Shown here: positions 1 through 8,819 of the stretch, piece after piece
Position numbering within the stretch: position 1 is the first letter of the stretch
How the letters are laid out: each line of letters begins with the position of its first letter
Assembly: GCA_023393525.1 (NCBI GenBank)
Contig: JAEWKZ010000024.1
Span: forward strand, 79,356-143,355
Source: Pseudomonadota bacterium
GTDB taxonomy: Bacteria; Desulfobacterota; Desulfovibrionia; Desulfovibrionales; Desulfomicrobiaceae
Length of the DNA stretch: 64,000 nucleotides
Direction: 5' to 3'
The notes under the pieces: generated by a model
The model's database searches: none
What the model saw: only the letters and a program-made list of their open reading frames with translations
Told to the model about the DNA's origin: nothing
Made by a program: the position numbers and the translations under genes

Positions 1-737
1 ACCGCGGCTTCAAAAGCCTGGGCGGCCTGCTTGGCCTTGACCTTCTTGGCCTGGCCGGCGGGAGAGGTCTCCCAGAACAGGTAGCAACCCAGTGCCAGAA
101 CGAAGAAGCCGAACCATCCCTGGTACGCGGAGAAGGACACCTTGCCGGCGGACAGGGTAGCGGAACCCCAGGCGCCGAGCAGGGAGCCGAGGCCGAGCGC
201 AAGGCCCAGCGGCAGCACAAGGCGGCCCATCTTGCCATAGTTGATGGAGGAGATAAGGGCGGACAGACCGACGAGGAACTGGTTGGACGCGCGGATGGAG
301 TCGGTCACGGTCTTGTTCAGGTCGGGAGCGGTGCTCTTGAAGCCCTTGGCGTAAGCGCCCAGGCCGAAAACCGTCACGTGGCCGACACCGGCCATGACGC
401 CGCCGAAAGCGCCGACGGTGGAGAAGATCCAGCCTACCCACACCGCCCAGAGCAGGGCCATGATGGGATTGATCTGCGGCGCGCCGGGGATGCCGAGAAA
501 TCCGGCGGGCTTGGCCGTATCGATCTGGCCGGGCTCGGTGCCCACGGGGGCCGTGGCGATGGCTTTCTCCAGCTTGGAACCGGTGGCGGCGGCCTTGGGC
601 GCTTCAGCCGCTGCGGTCGCCTGAGCGGAAACTTCGGTCTGAGGAGCCGGGGCACTTTCCTGCGCCCACAGTGGCGCGACAATGCTCGCAAAGGCGATCA
701 GCGTGGACAAAACCAGAACATGAAAACGTTTCGACAT
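1..737 (-). CDS. TauE/SafE family anion exporter (partial, C-terminus outside window)
   Basis: This is a membrane transporter of the TauE/SafE (DUF81) family, whose members export sulfite or sulfoacetate-type anions or take up related ions. About 245 residues are visible, starting at an ATG at 737 behind a GGGAGG ribosome site. The first ~25 residues look like a signal sequence or first membrane helix. An Ala/Pro-rich linker follows, and then hydrophobic helices from about residue 90 containing a Gly-rich segment (VGAFGGVMAGVGH) typical of the family's first repeat. The gene runs off the left edge, so its length is unknown. The upstream region carries two Crp/Fnr-like palindromes, listed separately, which suits a sulfur-metabolism gene in a sulfate reducer. 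The substrate is inferred from the family only. Confidence 0.75.
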   Translation of the reverse strand, partial: MSKRFHVLVLSTLIAFASIVAPLWAQESAPAPQTEVSAQATAAAEAPKAAATGSKLEKAIATAPVGTEPGQIDTAKPAGFLGIPGAPQINPIMALLWAVWVGWIFSTVGAFGGVMAGVGHVTVFGLGAYAKGFKSTAPDLNKTVTDSIRASNQFLVGLSALISSINYGKMGRLVLPLGLALGLGSLLGAWGSATLSAGKVSFSAYQGWFGFFVLALGCYLFWETSPAGQAKKVKAKQAAQAFEAA

Positions 738-902
738 AAAACCTCCCTTTCTCCCGTTGATAAAGCTGAAATTAAACTGAAAAGTTCCAACCTGTTGTCG
801 AAATTCAAGCAAAAACAGAGCACGTTCTCCAAGTTCGCATCGCGTATCACCGATCCGTCAAAAAAGGCAAACATTGAAATTCAAGCCCGAGCTTTGCCCC
901 TT

Positions 903-920
903 TTGTCACATTTTTCACCA
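903..920. promoter_or_regulatory. Second, weaker Crp/Fnr-type site
   Basis: TTGTCA-CATTTT-TCACCA matches TTGTGA-N6-TCACAA at 10 of 12 positions. Its centre is 55 bp from the stronger site at 958-975. The rest of the 738-1050 gap is AT-rich, with no open reading frame that I trust and no clear -35/-10 pair. Confidence 0.35.
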
Positions 921-957
921 AAGTTTCCGTCATTTCGTGCATCATGACCCACACATT

Positions 958-975
958 TTGTTAAATTTTTCACAA
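958..975. promoter_or_regulatory. Crp/Fnr-type (HcpR-like) palindromic site
   Basis: The 18-bp sequence TTGTTA-AATTTT-TCACAA matches the TTGTGA-N6-TCACAA consensus at 11 of 12 positions. That motif is known for the nitrosative-stress regulator HcpR in Desulfovibrionales and resembles the Crp site. It lies in the 361-bp gap upstream of the TauE-type gene. Which regulator binds it is inference. Confidence 0.5.
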
Positions 976-1050
976 TACCACCAGCGAGAGAATTCAGACC
1001 CATGCCGGAATATCGGCAAAAAACGTTCAATATCAAAATGTTGAAATAAA

Positions 1051-1078
1051 AAAAGCGCTCCGGGGAGCGCTTTTGGGA
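1051..1078 (-). terminator. Rho-independent terminator after secF
   Basis: An 11-bp perfect inverted repeat (AAAAGCGCTCC / GGAGCGCTTTT) with a 2-base centre lies about 25 bp past the secF stop. On the minus strand it is followed by a run of T. The A/T flanks mean it could also work on the other strand, but no plus-strand gene precedes it. Confidence 0.85.
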
Positions 1079-1098
1079 TTGTGCGTCTGAAGCGTATA

Positions 1099-2172
1099 TC
1101 AGGCTGTCGCGGTTGCCGCATGGTCGTCGGTGTCGATGCGCGGCTTGAAGAAGGCCAGAATCGGGGCGCCCACGAAGACGGAGGAATAGGTTCCCGCCAC
1201 CACGCCGATGAGCATGGTCAGGGCGAAGTCGTGAATCACGCCGCCGCCGAAGATGTACAGGGAGCCCACGGCCAGGAAGGTCGTGCCCGCCGTGATCAGC
1301 GTGCGCGACATGGTCTGGTTGACGGACTTGTTGATGACGACATCAAGGGACGGGGAAACCTTGGCCCGGATGTTTTCACGGATGCGGTCGTAGATGATGA
1401 TGGTGTCGTTCAGGGAATAGCCGACAATGGTCAGCAGGGCCGCGATGATGGTCAGGTCGACGTCCTTGTTGAATATGGAAAAGACCCCGAGCGGAATCAT
1501 GACGTCATGGATGAGGGCGACGATGGCTCCCAGCGCGTATTTGAGCCGCAGCACCACGCACAGGATCAGGGCGGCCACCGTGGCCACGATGACGGACAGG
1601 CTCATGGGCGCGCTCAGCAGTTCGAGCACGTAGACCACCGAAGCCAGACCGGCGGCCATGAGGCCGGCCACCATCCATTTCTGTTCGAAACGGCCTGAGA
1701 TGTAGGTGGCGATGAGCAGGACCGCGTAAAAAATGGCCTGCAAGGCCTTTTCGCGCAGATCCGCGCCGACCTTCGGGCCGACCATTTCCAGACGCTGGAC
1801 TTCGTGGGTCAGTCCGGGAAAGCCTGCGGAGAGGCCGGATTCCACGGCGGCCCGGACATCGTTGGCCGTCTGTTCGGAAAAGGAGGCGCGCAAAAGGACC
1901 TCATTGTCCCCCTCGTCGCCGAAATCCTGGACCACAAGACCGGGCAGCGCCGGGCTGTCGAGGGCCTGGCGGATGCTGTCCAGCTCGACGGCCTGGCTGA
2001 ACTTGATCTGCACGTTGAAGCCGCCGGCGAAATCGATGCCGTATTGCGGGCCGCCCTTCACAAGCAGGGAAAGAACGACGGCCAGAAGCAGCACTGCGGA
2101 AAGGACATACGCGTACTTGCGCATCCCGACAAAGTCGATGTTTGTGTCGCGCTTTATGATTTCAAAGGACAT
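1099..2172 (-). CDS. secF: Protein translocase subunit SecF
   Basis: SecF is an inner-membrane RND-family subunit. With SecD and YajC it uses the proton gradient to help SecYEG/SecA pull proteins across the membrane. The protein is 357 residues. Residues ~20-38 form the first membrane helix, GIDFAGG at 45-51 is the conserved D1 signature, and the C-terminal half has five further helices with the family motif GYSLNDTIIIYDRIREN at about 251-267. The gene follows secD with a 10-bp gap, its ATG sits behind an AGGAG-like site, and a terminator closes the transcript, so secD-secF is one unit. Confidence 0.97.
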   Translation of the reverse strand: MSFEIIKRDTNIDFVGMRKYAYVLSAVLLLAVVLSLLVKGGPQYGIDFAGGFNVQIKFSQAVELDSIRQALDSPALPGLVVQDFGDEGDNEVLLRASFSEQTANDVRAAVESGLSAGFPGLTHEVQRLEMVGPKVGADLREKALQAIFYAVLLIATYISGRFEQKWMVAGLMAAGLASVVYVLELLSAPMSLSVIVATVAALILCVVLRLKYALGAIVALIHDVMIPLGVFSIFNKDVDLTIIAALLTIVGYSLNDTIIIYDRIRENIRAKVSPSLDVVINKSVNQTMSRTLITAGTTFLAVGSLYIFGGGVIHDFALTMLIGVVAGTYSSVFVGAPILAFFKPRIDTDDHAATATA

Positions 2173-2182
2173 GGTCTGCTCC

Positions 2183-3778
2183 TTAAATGCTCGGTTGCGT
2201 GCCTGGCTGCCGTCTGGCCAACCATGCGTCGAAGAAGATGCGGGACACGAAGATGGCCGTGAACATGGACGCCAGGATGCCCAGCGTCAGGGTGACGGCG
2301 AAGCCGCGCACCGGACCCGTGCCGAACTGGTACAGGATGACGGCGGCGATGATCGTGGTCAGGTTGGAGTCGACGATGGTCTGGGTCGCGCGGTCGAAGC
2401 CGTTGGCGATGGAGGCGGCCACGGATTCGCCGCGTCGCAGTTCCTCGCGGATGCGTTCGTAGATGAGCACGTTGGCGTCCACCGCCATGCCCAGCGTGAG
2501 AATGATGCCCGCGATGCCAGGCAGGGTCAGCGTGGCGCCGAAAGCGGCAAGGCCGGCCAGGATGAGAAAGATGTCGAGAATGATCTCGAAGGCCGCGATA
2601 AGCCCGGCCCGGCGATAATAGATAGACATGAAGACGACCACCATGAGGCCCCCGATCAGGGCGGCGGTCATGCCTTTGTCGATGGATACCTGACCCAGGG
2701 TCGGACCGACGGAGCGTTCCTCCAGAATGACGACCGGCGCCGGCAGTGAACCGGCCCGCAGCACCACGGCCAGGTCATGGGCCTCCTCGGTGGTGAACTG
2801 CCCCGTGATGGACGCGCGGCCGCCGCCGATGCGGTCCTGGATGACGGGGGCGGAATGCACGGTGCCGTCAAGGACGATGGCCAGGCGCTTCTTGATGTTC
2901 GCGCCGGTCACTTCCTCGAAGATGCGCGATCCGCGCGCGTTGAAATTCATGCCCACATAGGCCTGTCCGTAGGAGTCGAACTGCACGTTGGCGTCGGTGA
3001 TGTACTCGCCCGTGAGCACGACCTCGGACTTGAGCACGATGGGCGTCTTGACTTCCGAAGCGCCCCGCTTGTCCTGCAGGTAGGCCAGCTCGCTTTCCGC
3101 CGGAACGGTGCCGGCCATGGCGGCCTGCACGTCGGCCCCCTCGTCGACCAGCTTGAATTCCAGATGAGCCGTGCGGCCGATGATGTTGATGGCCCGCTTG
3201 GGATCGTCGAGCCCCGGCAACTGGACAATGATGCGATTGCCCTGCTGCTTGCGGATGTCCGGCTCCGCCACGCCGAACTGGTCGATGCGGTTGCGGATGG
3301 TCTTGAGGGCCTGATCCATGGTCAGGTCTTCGAGAGATTTCACGTAGTCGGGGGTGGCGCTGAGCACGTAGCGCACCTGGCCGTTTCCGGCGTCTTCGGC
3401 GGAGGTGATCTCCATGGTGCCGAAGCGGCTGGCCAGAAGAGCGTCCAGATCGGCCCGCTGATCCTGCTTCAGCAGAGTGAATTCGAGCTGCCGCGTGCCG
3501 AGAAGGCGTGGACGCAGCACCAGAATCTTCTTTTCCCGGGCTTCGAGGCGCAGATCCTGTCCCACGCTGGTGATGGCATTGGACAGGGCGGCGTCCAGAT
3601 CCACTCCCAGGGTAAGGTGAATTCCGCCCTTGAGGTCCAGGCCGAGACTGATTTCATCGGACGGAAGCAAGGCCCCGAGCGATGAATTCCGGACCGAAGG
3701 AATCGAGGGCAGGACATGTATCAAGGCCAAAAAAACGACGAACGCGGCAAGCAATGCCCTCCAGCGCAAACTACCCAT
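2183..3778 (-). CDS. secD: Protein translocase subunit SecD
   Basis: SecD is the larger RND-type partner of SecF, with a big periplasmic domain that grips the emerging preprotein. I start it at the ATG at 3778 because an AAGGA site lies 8 bases upstream; the open frame extends 30 codons further but without a good site. The resulting 531 residues have a membrane helix at ~8-25, the signature GLDLKGGIHL at 46-55, a conserved block RNRIDQFGVAEP at ~162-173, and the fourth-helix motif AVDANVLIYERIREEL at ~432-447. Six membrane helices are expected. It lies between yajC and secF, separated from yajC by a terminator-like hairpin that may allow partial read-through. Confidence 0.97.
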   Translation of the reverse strand: MGSLRWRALLAAFVVFLALIHVLPSIPSVRNSSLGALLPSDEISLGLDLKGGIHLTLGVDLDAALSNAITSVGQDLRLEAREKKILVLRPRLLGTRQLEFTLLKQDQRADLDALLASRFGTMEITSAEDAGNGQVRYVLSATPDYVKSLEDLTMDQALKTIRNRIDQFGVAEPDIRKQQGNRIIVQLPGLDDPKRAINIIGRTAHLEFKLVDEGADVQAAMAGTVPAESELAYLQDKRGASEVKTPIVLKSEVVLTGEYITDANVQFDSYGQAYVGMNFNARGSRIFEEVTGANIKKRLAIVLDGTVHSAPVIQDRIGGGRASITGQFTTEEAHDLAVVLRAGSLPAPVVILEERSVGPTLGQVSIDKGMTAALIGGLMVVVFMSIYYRRAGLIAAFEIILDIFLILAGLAAFGATLTLPGIAGIILTLGMAVDANVLIYERIREELRRGESVAASIANGFDRATQTIVDSNLTTIIAAVILYQFGTGPVRGFAVTLTLGILASMFTAIFVSRIFFDAWLARRQPGTQPSI

Positions 3779-3862
3779 GAGCATCATCCTTATCCAAATC
3801 AAACAGGTTGAATGTTGCCGAAACGATGCACGGCATTCCGGCGACCAAAATCCCGGGCATGC

Positions 3863-3902
3863 ATACAAAACAAGGCCTGTTCCCGGTTGCGGAAACAGGC
3901 CT
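3863..3902 (-). terminator. Hairpin terminator between yajC and secD
   Basis: The arms 3873-3885 and 3890-3902 pair at 12 of 13 positions around a 4-base loop. The one mismatch becomes a G-U wobble in minus-strand RNA, and a T-rich stretch follows on that strand. The direction therefore fits ending (or attenuating) the yajC transcript before secD. Confidence 0.75.
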
Positions 3903-3928
3903 GCCTTATCGTATGCCGTGTGAAAAGG

Positions 3929-4285
3929 CTACTTTTTCTTGTCCTTGGCCTTGCTGGCGCCGCCATCCGCGGGAACCAGGCCCGAGATGAAACCGCGGCC
4001 GACCTGAACGTGCATGTCGTTGCCCAGATCAAGGGTCAGGACGTCCTCCTTGGCCTCGACCACGCGACCGTACAGGCCGCCGGCGGTGACCACGCGGTCG
4101 CCGCGGGTCAGGTTCTCAAGCATCTGCTTGTGCTCTTTCTGCTTTTTCTGCTGCGGACGGATGAGCAGAAAATAAAAGATCACGAACATCAGGATGAGGG
4201 GCATGAAGGTCATGAGCGGATTGCCGGGCTGACCTCCGGCCGCGGGGGCCTGCCCCATGGCATGGGCGAGATTTTCAAAAAACAT
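3929..4285 (-). CDS. yajC: Preprotein translocase accessory protein YajC
   Basis: YajC is a small single-pass inner-membrane protein that joins SecDF. It has 118 residues: a short Gly/Pro/Ala-rich periplasmic N-terminus, one membrane helix at ~26-43, the family motif LLIRPQQKKQKEH at ~40-52, and a cytoplasmic beta domain ending in a Lys-rich tail. An AGGA ribosome site precedes the ATG. Its place just upstream of secD is the usual yajC-secD-secF order. Confidence 0.96.
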   Translation of the reverse strand: MFFENLAHAMGQAPAAGGQPGNPLMTFMPLILMFVIFYFLLIRPQQKKQKEHKQMLENLTRGDRVVTAGGLYGRVVEAKEDVLTLDLGNDMHVQVGRGFISGLVPADGGASKAKDKKK

Positions 4286-4366
4286 GGTGTTCCTCCATTA
4301 CGTATTGTCGCAAAAGCTCACGGGATGGCTACACCGGCCAGGGCCGAAATACAAGGCCAAGGCGGG

Positions 4367-5785
4367 TCAGATTCCCAGAATCTCCCGGAATTCGGCGATT
4401 TCCTCCCGCACCCCGCGCAGCCTGTCCTGCTCGGCGTCGCTGCGGGCGAGGGCCTCGGCCCGTTGCATGTGGAAATCGTATTTACTGAACTTTCTTTTGT
4501 ATGCAAAGGACTTGGCGTAATTGAGATGCGCCGTGAAAACCTGTCCGGCGGCGGCCTGATACCTGGCCAGGAACTCAAGGACCTCGGAGTCGCGGGGAAC
4601 GGCCTTGTTGACGCGCTCCATGGCCGAGATGCCGGCCGCGTAGTTCCCCTGCTCGGCCACGGCCCTGGCATAGAAAAAGAGGGCGTAAAGGTCGTCGGGA
4701 TCCCGCAGCGCGACCTCCTGCAACGCCTTCACCGCCGTGGCCAGATCGCCGTACTCGAAGGCGAACCGACCGTATTCGCGCTTCCAGAGCGTATCGGAGG
4801 GGTTGCAGGCCAGGGCCCGCTCGAATCTGTTCCGGGCGGCGTCGATCTGCTGCAGGCGGCTCAGGGCGATGGCCTCGCCCAGAATGTCGCGACACTGCGA
4901 GGAGGTCGAGGCCCCAAAAAGGGCCTTGGCCGTGTTCGGGTCCGAGTACCAGGCCTGCACCAGAAATTTCGCGCGCGAAAACGCGGCATTGTCGGAACTG
5001 CGCTGACGCACGGACAGGGGCAGGCGGGCGATGCGCTCCTGCATGTAGACCATGCGTTCCTCCATGCCCGGATGGGTGGACAGGTACGACGGCACATCCC
5101 CGCCCCCGCCAAGCCACTGCAATTTCCTGATCTTCTCGAAAGCGCCGGGCATGCCGGACGGCGCGAAACCCGCGTCCACCAGATAGCCGACTCCGTACTG
5201 GTCCGCGTCGCGCTCGTTGTCGCGGGTGTATTTAAGCTGCATGGCCTTGGCTCCGGCCACGGACCCAAGGACCATGGCTCCTGCGCCGTCGCCGCCGCCC
5301 TGGGAGCCGACCAGCACCCCGGCCAGGATCCCGAGCAGGGAGCCGGCTCCGACGAGCTTGCTTTTTTCTATGGACTTGGCGATGTGGCGTTCGGAGACGT
5401 GGGCCAGCTCATGCGCGATGACGCTGGCCAGCTCGTCCTCGCTGTCCATGTTCGCGATCAGGCCGGTGAAGATCGTGATATGCCCCGCCGCCGAGGCAAA
5501 GGCGTTCAGGGCGACATTGCGGACCACGGTGACCTTGATGGGAAACGGCTGGGGAGGCATGGCCGCGACCAGCCGATCGACCAGTGACTGGACGTAGGCG
5601 GTGATGCGGGTGTCGTGGACCACGGGGAAGCGCGTCTCGATGATCAGATCGAACTTGCGGGCCAACTCCAGCTCGTCGCGGATGGTGAACTCTCCGAAGT
5701 TGGAAAAAGCCGGACAGGGGAATGTCAGGGCGAGCAGGCAGGCAAGAAGCCCGCTCCATTTCCGCATTCCCCTGAAAAACGTCAC
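4367..5785 (-). CDS. M48 family metalloprotease with TPR repeats (BepA-like)
   Basis: This is a secreted zinc protease of the M48 family. BepA (YfgC) is the best-known relative and degrades or helps assemble outer-membrane proteins. The 472-residue protein has a signal peptide (residues 1-28), the zinc-binding HELAH at 125-129 and the third ligand E191 in the RDNERDADQYG block. The C-terminal third is a helical TPR-like region from about residue 300. The start is a GTG at 5785 overlapping the nadE stop (GTGA) with GAGGAGG eight bases upstream; an internal ATG at codon 7 is the alternative. Periplasmic quality control is inferred from the family. Confidence 0.9.
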   Translation of the reverse strand: MTFFRGMRKWSGLLACLLALTFPCPAFSNFGEFTIRDELELARKFDLIIETRFPVVHDTRITAYVQSLVDRLVAAMPPQPFPIKVTVVRNVALNAFASAAGHITIFTGLIANMDSEDELASVIAHELAHVSERHIAKSIEKSKLVGAGSLLGILAGVLVGSQGGGDGAGAMVLGSVAGAKAMQLKYTRDNERDADQYGVGYLVDAGFAPSGMPGAFEKIRKLQWLGGGGDVPSYLSTHPGMEERMVYMQERIARLPLSVRQRSSDNAAFSRAKFLVQAWYSDPNTAKALFGASTSSQCRDILGEAIALSRLQQIDAARNRFERALACNPSDTLWKREYGRFAFEYGDLATAVKALQEVALRDPDDLYALFFYARAVAEQGNYAAGISAMERVNKAVPRDSEVLEFLARYQAAAGQVFTAHLNYAKSFAYKRKFSKYDFHMQRAEALARSDAEQDRLRGVREEIAEFREILGI

Positions 5786-6684
5786 GACGCCGTCCTCCTC
5801 GGGTCCGCGAGCACCGCTCCTCCCCTCTTGTAGCCGCTTTGCAGAAAGCGGCGCACGGGTCCGGACTGTTCAAGACGAAGCCGCCGCCCCGATTCTTCAG
5901 GCGTCAGTGAACTGTCCCGTTCCTTGCGCCGCAGCAGAAAGTACTCCCGGAACATGTCCTCGACCTGGACATAGGACTCGGCCCCGAGCTGCTCCAGATC
6001 GGAGCTGCTGATGCCCAGCCCGTCCGTCGGCACGGCCTCGATGGCGGCCCGCAGGGGCGCGGGATCGGCCAGCCGGGCGCAGAGCATGCGGGCCAGCTCG
6101 TACTCCACGCTCTTGGGTATGAGCTGGATGGGACTCACGTCTCCCACGTCGCCGTGAAGGGTCCAGAATCCGGTCAAAAGCTCGTCGAGCTGGTCCGTGG
6201 ACAGGACGCAGCCGCCGTGAATCTGGGCCATGTGGTAGAGAAAGAGCATGCGCGTGCGGGCCTTCAGGTTGCCTTCGGCCACGGGGTTGGAAGCGGGGCA
6301 GACGGCGGAGAAAGCGCCGGAAATCCGTTGGTACACGGCCGTGAAATCCTGAAGCGGGTCGAAGCGGACGCCTTGGGGCGGATTGCCGTAGGCCCTGGCC
6401 ACGTCCAGCCCGCGCCGGGTCTCGGCGGGAGTGTTGGTGAGAATGGGCATGCAGAAGCCGAGGTAGGGAATGCGGCGATGATGCAGCAGGGCCGCCAGGA
6501 AGGACGAATCGATCCCGCCGGACAGGCCCATGACATACGCCGTGAGGTTGGAGGCCCGCAGATACTCGCCCAGAAAATCGCCCAGGGCGTCGAGAAGCCC
6601 TTCGGACGGCTGGATCCCGAGCAGATCGAGCCACAGATCATAGTCGTCGTCGCGCGGACATTCCATGCGGGTCAAGCCAGCCAT
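5782..6684 (-). CDS. nadE: NH3-dependent NAD(+) synthetase
   Basis: NadE amidates deamido-NAD to NAD with ATP, the last step of NAD synthesis. The 300-residue protein has the PP-loop SGGIDSS at 55-61 and conserved later blocks (GNLKARTRM, STDQLDELLTGF, GDVGDVSPIQL). It has no N-terminal glutaminase domain, so free ammonia is the expected nitrogen donor. I start at the ATG at 6684 behind AGGAGG; a TTG one codon upstream is too close to that site. The gene overlaps the downstream M48 protease by 4 bp and lies 12 bp past the rho stop, so it may share the rho transcript. Confidence 0.93.
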   Translation of the reverse strand: MAGLTRMECPRDDDYDLWLDLLGIQPSEGLLDALGDFLGEYLRASNLTAYVMGLSGGIDSSFLAALLHHRRIPYLGFCMPILTNTPAETRRGLDVARAYGNPPQGVRFDPLQDFTAVYQRISGAFSAVCPASNPVAEGNLKARTRMLFLYHMAQIHGGCVLSTDQLDELLTGFWTLHGDVGDVSPIQLIPKSVEYELARMLCARLADPAPLRAAIEAVPTDGLGISSSDLEQLGAESYVQVEDMFREYFLLRRKERDSSLTPEESGRRLRLEQSGPVRRFLQSGYKRGGAVLADPRRTAS

Positions 6685-6696
6685 CAAGCCTCCTGG

Positions 6697-7944
6697 TCAG
6701 GAATTCATCATATCCAGAAAAACCCTGTTGCTCTTGGTGCCGCGCATCTTGTCGAGCAGGAAATCCATGCTGTCCACGGAGTTCATGGAGGCCATGATGC
6801 GGCGCAGGATCCAGACCTTGTTCAGGACCTCGGGGTCGAGCAGCAGCTCTTCCTTGCGGGTGCCGGAACGGTTCAGGTCGATGGCCGGGAAGACGCGCTT
6901 GTCGGCCAGATGGCGGTCCAGGTAGATGTCGCAGTTGCCCGTGCCCTTGAACTCCTCGAAGATGACCTCGTCCATGCGCGAGCCCGTGTCGACCAGGGCC
7001 GTGGAGATGATGGTCAGGCTGCCGCCCTCCTCGATGTTGCGGGCCGCGCCGAAGAAGCGCTTGGGCCGCTGCAGGGCGTTGGCGTCGAGGCCGCCGGAAA
7101 GGACGCGCCCGGAAGACGGGGTGGTGGCGTTGTAGGCGCGGCCCAGACGGGTGATGGAGTCGAGCAGGATGACCACGTCGACCTTGCGTTCGACCAGGCG
7201 CTTGGCCTTCTCCAGCACCATCTCGGCCACCTGCACGTGACGGGTGGGCGGCTCGTCGAAGGTGGAGCTGATGACCTCGGCCTTGACCGTGCGCTCCATG
7301 TCCGTGACTTCTTCGGGACGTTCATCGATCAAAAGGACGATCAGGTAGGCGTCGGGATGGTTGACGCTAATGGAGTTGGCGATGGACTGCATGAGCATGG
7401 TCTTGCCGGTGCGCGGCGGGGCCACGATCAGGGCGCGCTGCCCTTTGCCGATGGGGGTCATGAGATCGACGATGCGGGTGGAGTAATTCTTGTCGCCGTT
7501 TTCCAGGCGGAACTGCTCGTCGGGATAGATGGGGGTCAGGTTGTCGAAGAGAACGATGCGCTTGGCTTCCTCGGGCTCGCGGAAGCAGATCTCCTTGACC
7601 CGCAGCAGGGCGAAATAGCGTTCCCCCTCCTTGGGCGGACGGATCTGGCCGGAAATGACGTCGCCGGTGCGCAATCCGAACCGCCTGATCTGCGAAGGCG
7701 AGACGTAGATGTCGTCCGGACCCGGCATGTAGCTGTACATGGGGGAACGCAGAAAACCGAATCCATCGGGCAGGATTTCGAGCACGCCCTCGCCGAAAAT
7801 GGAGCCGTTTTGGGAAGCGCAGGCTTGGAGCAGGGCGAAAATCAGCTCCTGCTTGCGCAGGCCGCTCATATTTTCAATCTGATACTCGCCGGCAATGTCC
7901 ATGAGTTCGGACATGGACTTGGTTTTCAACTCGGAAAGATTCAT
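6697..7944 (-). CDS. rho: Transcription termination factor Rho
   Basis: Rho is the hexameric RNA-dependent ATPase that ends transcription at C-rich unstructured RNA. The start is the ATG at 7944 with GAGGA six bases upstream; the frame extends six codons further without a site. The 415-residue product has the N-terminal helix domain, the RNA-binding cold-shock-like domain (DGFGFLR at ~60-66), the Walker A loop APPRTGKT at ~175-182, the Walker B region ending in [13 protein letters not shown], and the C-terminal secondary RNA-binding site. It lacks the long insertions seen in actinobacterial Rho. Confidence 0.97.
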   Translation of the reverse strand: MNLSELKTKSMSELMDIAGEYQIENMSGLRKQELIFALLQACASQNGSIFGEGVLEILPDGFGFLRSPMYSYMPGPDDIYVSPSQIRRFGLRTGDVISGQIRPPKEGERYFALLRVKEICFREPEEAKRIVLFDNLTPIYPDEQFRLENGDKNYSTRIVDLMTPIGKGQRALIVAPPRTGKTMLMQSIANSISVNHPDAYLIVLLIDERPEEVTDMERTVKAEVISSTFDEPPTRHVQVAEMVLEKAKRLVERKVDVVILLDSITRLGRAYNATTPSSGRVLSGGLDANALQRPKRFFGAARNIEEGGSLTIISTALVDTGSRMDEVIFEEFKGTGNCDIYLDRHLADKRVFPAIDLNRSGTRKEELLLDPEVLNKVWILRRIMASMNSVDSMDFLLDKMRGTKSNRVFLDMMNS

Positions 7945-8162
7945 AACAAATCCTCGTAACAATGAAATGGCAGGGACCCGGGACCGCTAGATGGAACAGA
8001 CCAAAAAAAGCATGCGCGATGCAAAATTTGAAATAAAAATGAGATACAGGAATACTCTGATATGGATATAAAGCCTTTCAAGAGATCAAGTGGAAAATTT
8101 GAACATCTGCTGATGGACTTGTAGTGTCAGGCAGGAATGAATTGAACGATTAGCGGATCGCA
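7945..8162. other. Leader and intergenic region upstream of rho
   Basis: About 220 bases between the carD terminator and rho hold no credible gene. The stretch is clearly AT-richer than its surroundings, with T-rich tracts on the minus strand. It probably contains the rho promoter and a long untranslated leader. Rho autoregulates through its leader in other bacteria, but no specific element can be read here. Confidence 0.4.
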
Positions 8163-8164
8163 AA

Positions 8165-8191
8165 ATAAAAAACAAGGGGCTTTGGAGCCCC
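8165..8191 (-). terminator. Rho-independent terminator after carD
   Basis: The 6-bp GGGGCT/AGCCCC stem (8176-8181 and 8186-8191) with a 4-base loop is followed on the minus strand by TTGTTTTTTATTTT. The stem begins at the last base of the carD stop codon. Confidence 0.85.
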
Positions 8192-8721
8192 TAATCACCC
8201 ACAACGTCATCTTCTTCGTCCTTGGCATGCAGAATATCGGCGAACAAGGCTTCGATGGACTTCTTGACCTCGTTCTGATCCTGCTTGAGGGCAAAGGACA
8301 ATTCCAGGGAAATGAGCCCCATGGCCTGTTCCAGCAGACGTCTTTCGCCAAAGGACAATTCCTTGTCCTTGCCGATGAGGATGAGTTCCTTGAGCACGTA
8401 CGCGACGTCGCGCAGGTTGCTGCTCTTGAGTTTCTCGGAATATTCGCGATAGCGGCGATTCCAGTTCTGGCCGGAATAGCCGGTGAAGTCACTGCGATCC
8501 TGGAGATAGGCGCGAATCTCGTCGGCCTGTTCCGGGGTGTAGACGCCTCGCAATCCGACATTGCGCGCGTTCTTCACGGGAACCATCAAGGTGACGTTGT
8601 TGCTCAAGATACGCACGATGATCAGTTCAGTGGCAACGCCGCCGATCTCCTGGGTCTCAATCCTTTCGACCTTACCGACCCCCTGAGCGGGATAGACGAC
8701 AAGTTCATCAACTGAAAACAC
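8191..8721 (-). CDS. carD: CarD family transcriptional regulator
   Basis: CarD-family proteins bind RNA polymerase beta through a Tudor-like N-terminal domain and stabilise open promoter complexes, especially at rRNA promoters. The 176-residue protein starts with the family's FSVDELVVYPAQGVGKV segment, has the NNVTLMVPVKNA block at ~41-52, and a helical C-terminus that normally contacts DNA; the tail is acidic. It uses a GTG start with GGAGG six bases upstream. Its place next to rho and pth is typical of Desulfovibrio-type genomes. It is a single-gene transcript with its own terminator. Confidence 0.93.
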   Translation of the reverse strand: MFSVDELVVYPAQGVGKVERIETQEIGGVATELIIVRILSNNVTLMVPVKNARNVGLRGVYTPEQADEIRAYLQDRSDFTGYSGQNWNRRYREYSEKLKSSNLRDVAYVLKELILIGKDKELSFGERRLLEQAMGLISLELSFALKQDQNEVKKSIEALFADILHAKDEEDDVVGD

Positions 8722-8819
8722 AAGCGACCTCCAGAAAAACGTAATCGAACTGCAAAGGAAGATGACTATAGATCAAATTCGAGACGGCGTCCACTAGGAG
8801 GTGGGAAGCCTACCGGGCG

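Noticed and set aside
3812..5587. Plus-strand open frame of 591 codons opposite yajC and the M48 protease
   Set aside because: The opposite strand carries clear families (YajC, HELAH protease); the plus frame is low-complexity shadow.
6154..7959. Plus-strand open frame of 601 codons opposite rho and nadE
   Set aside because: Rho and NadE motifs are certain on the minus strand; the plus frame has no recognisable domain.
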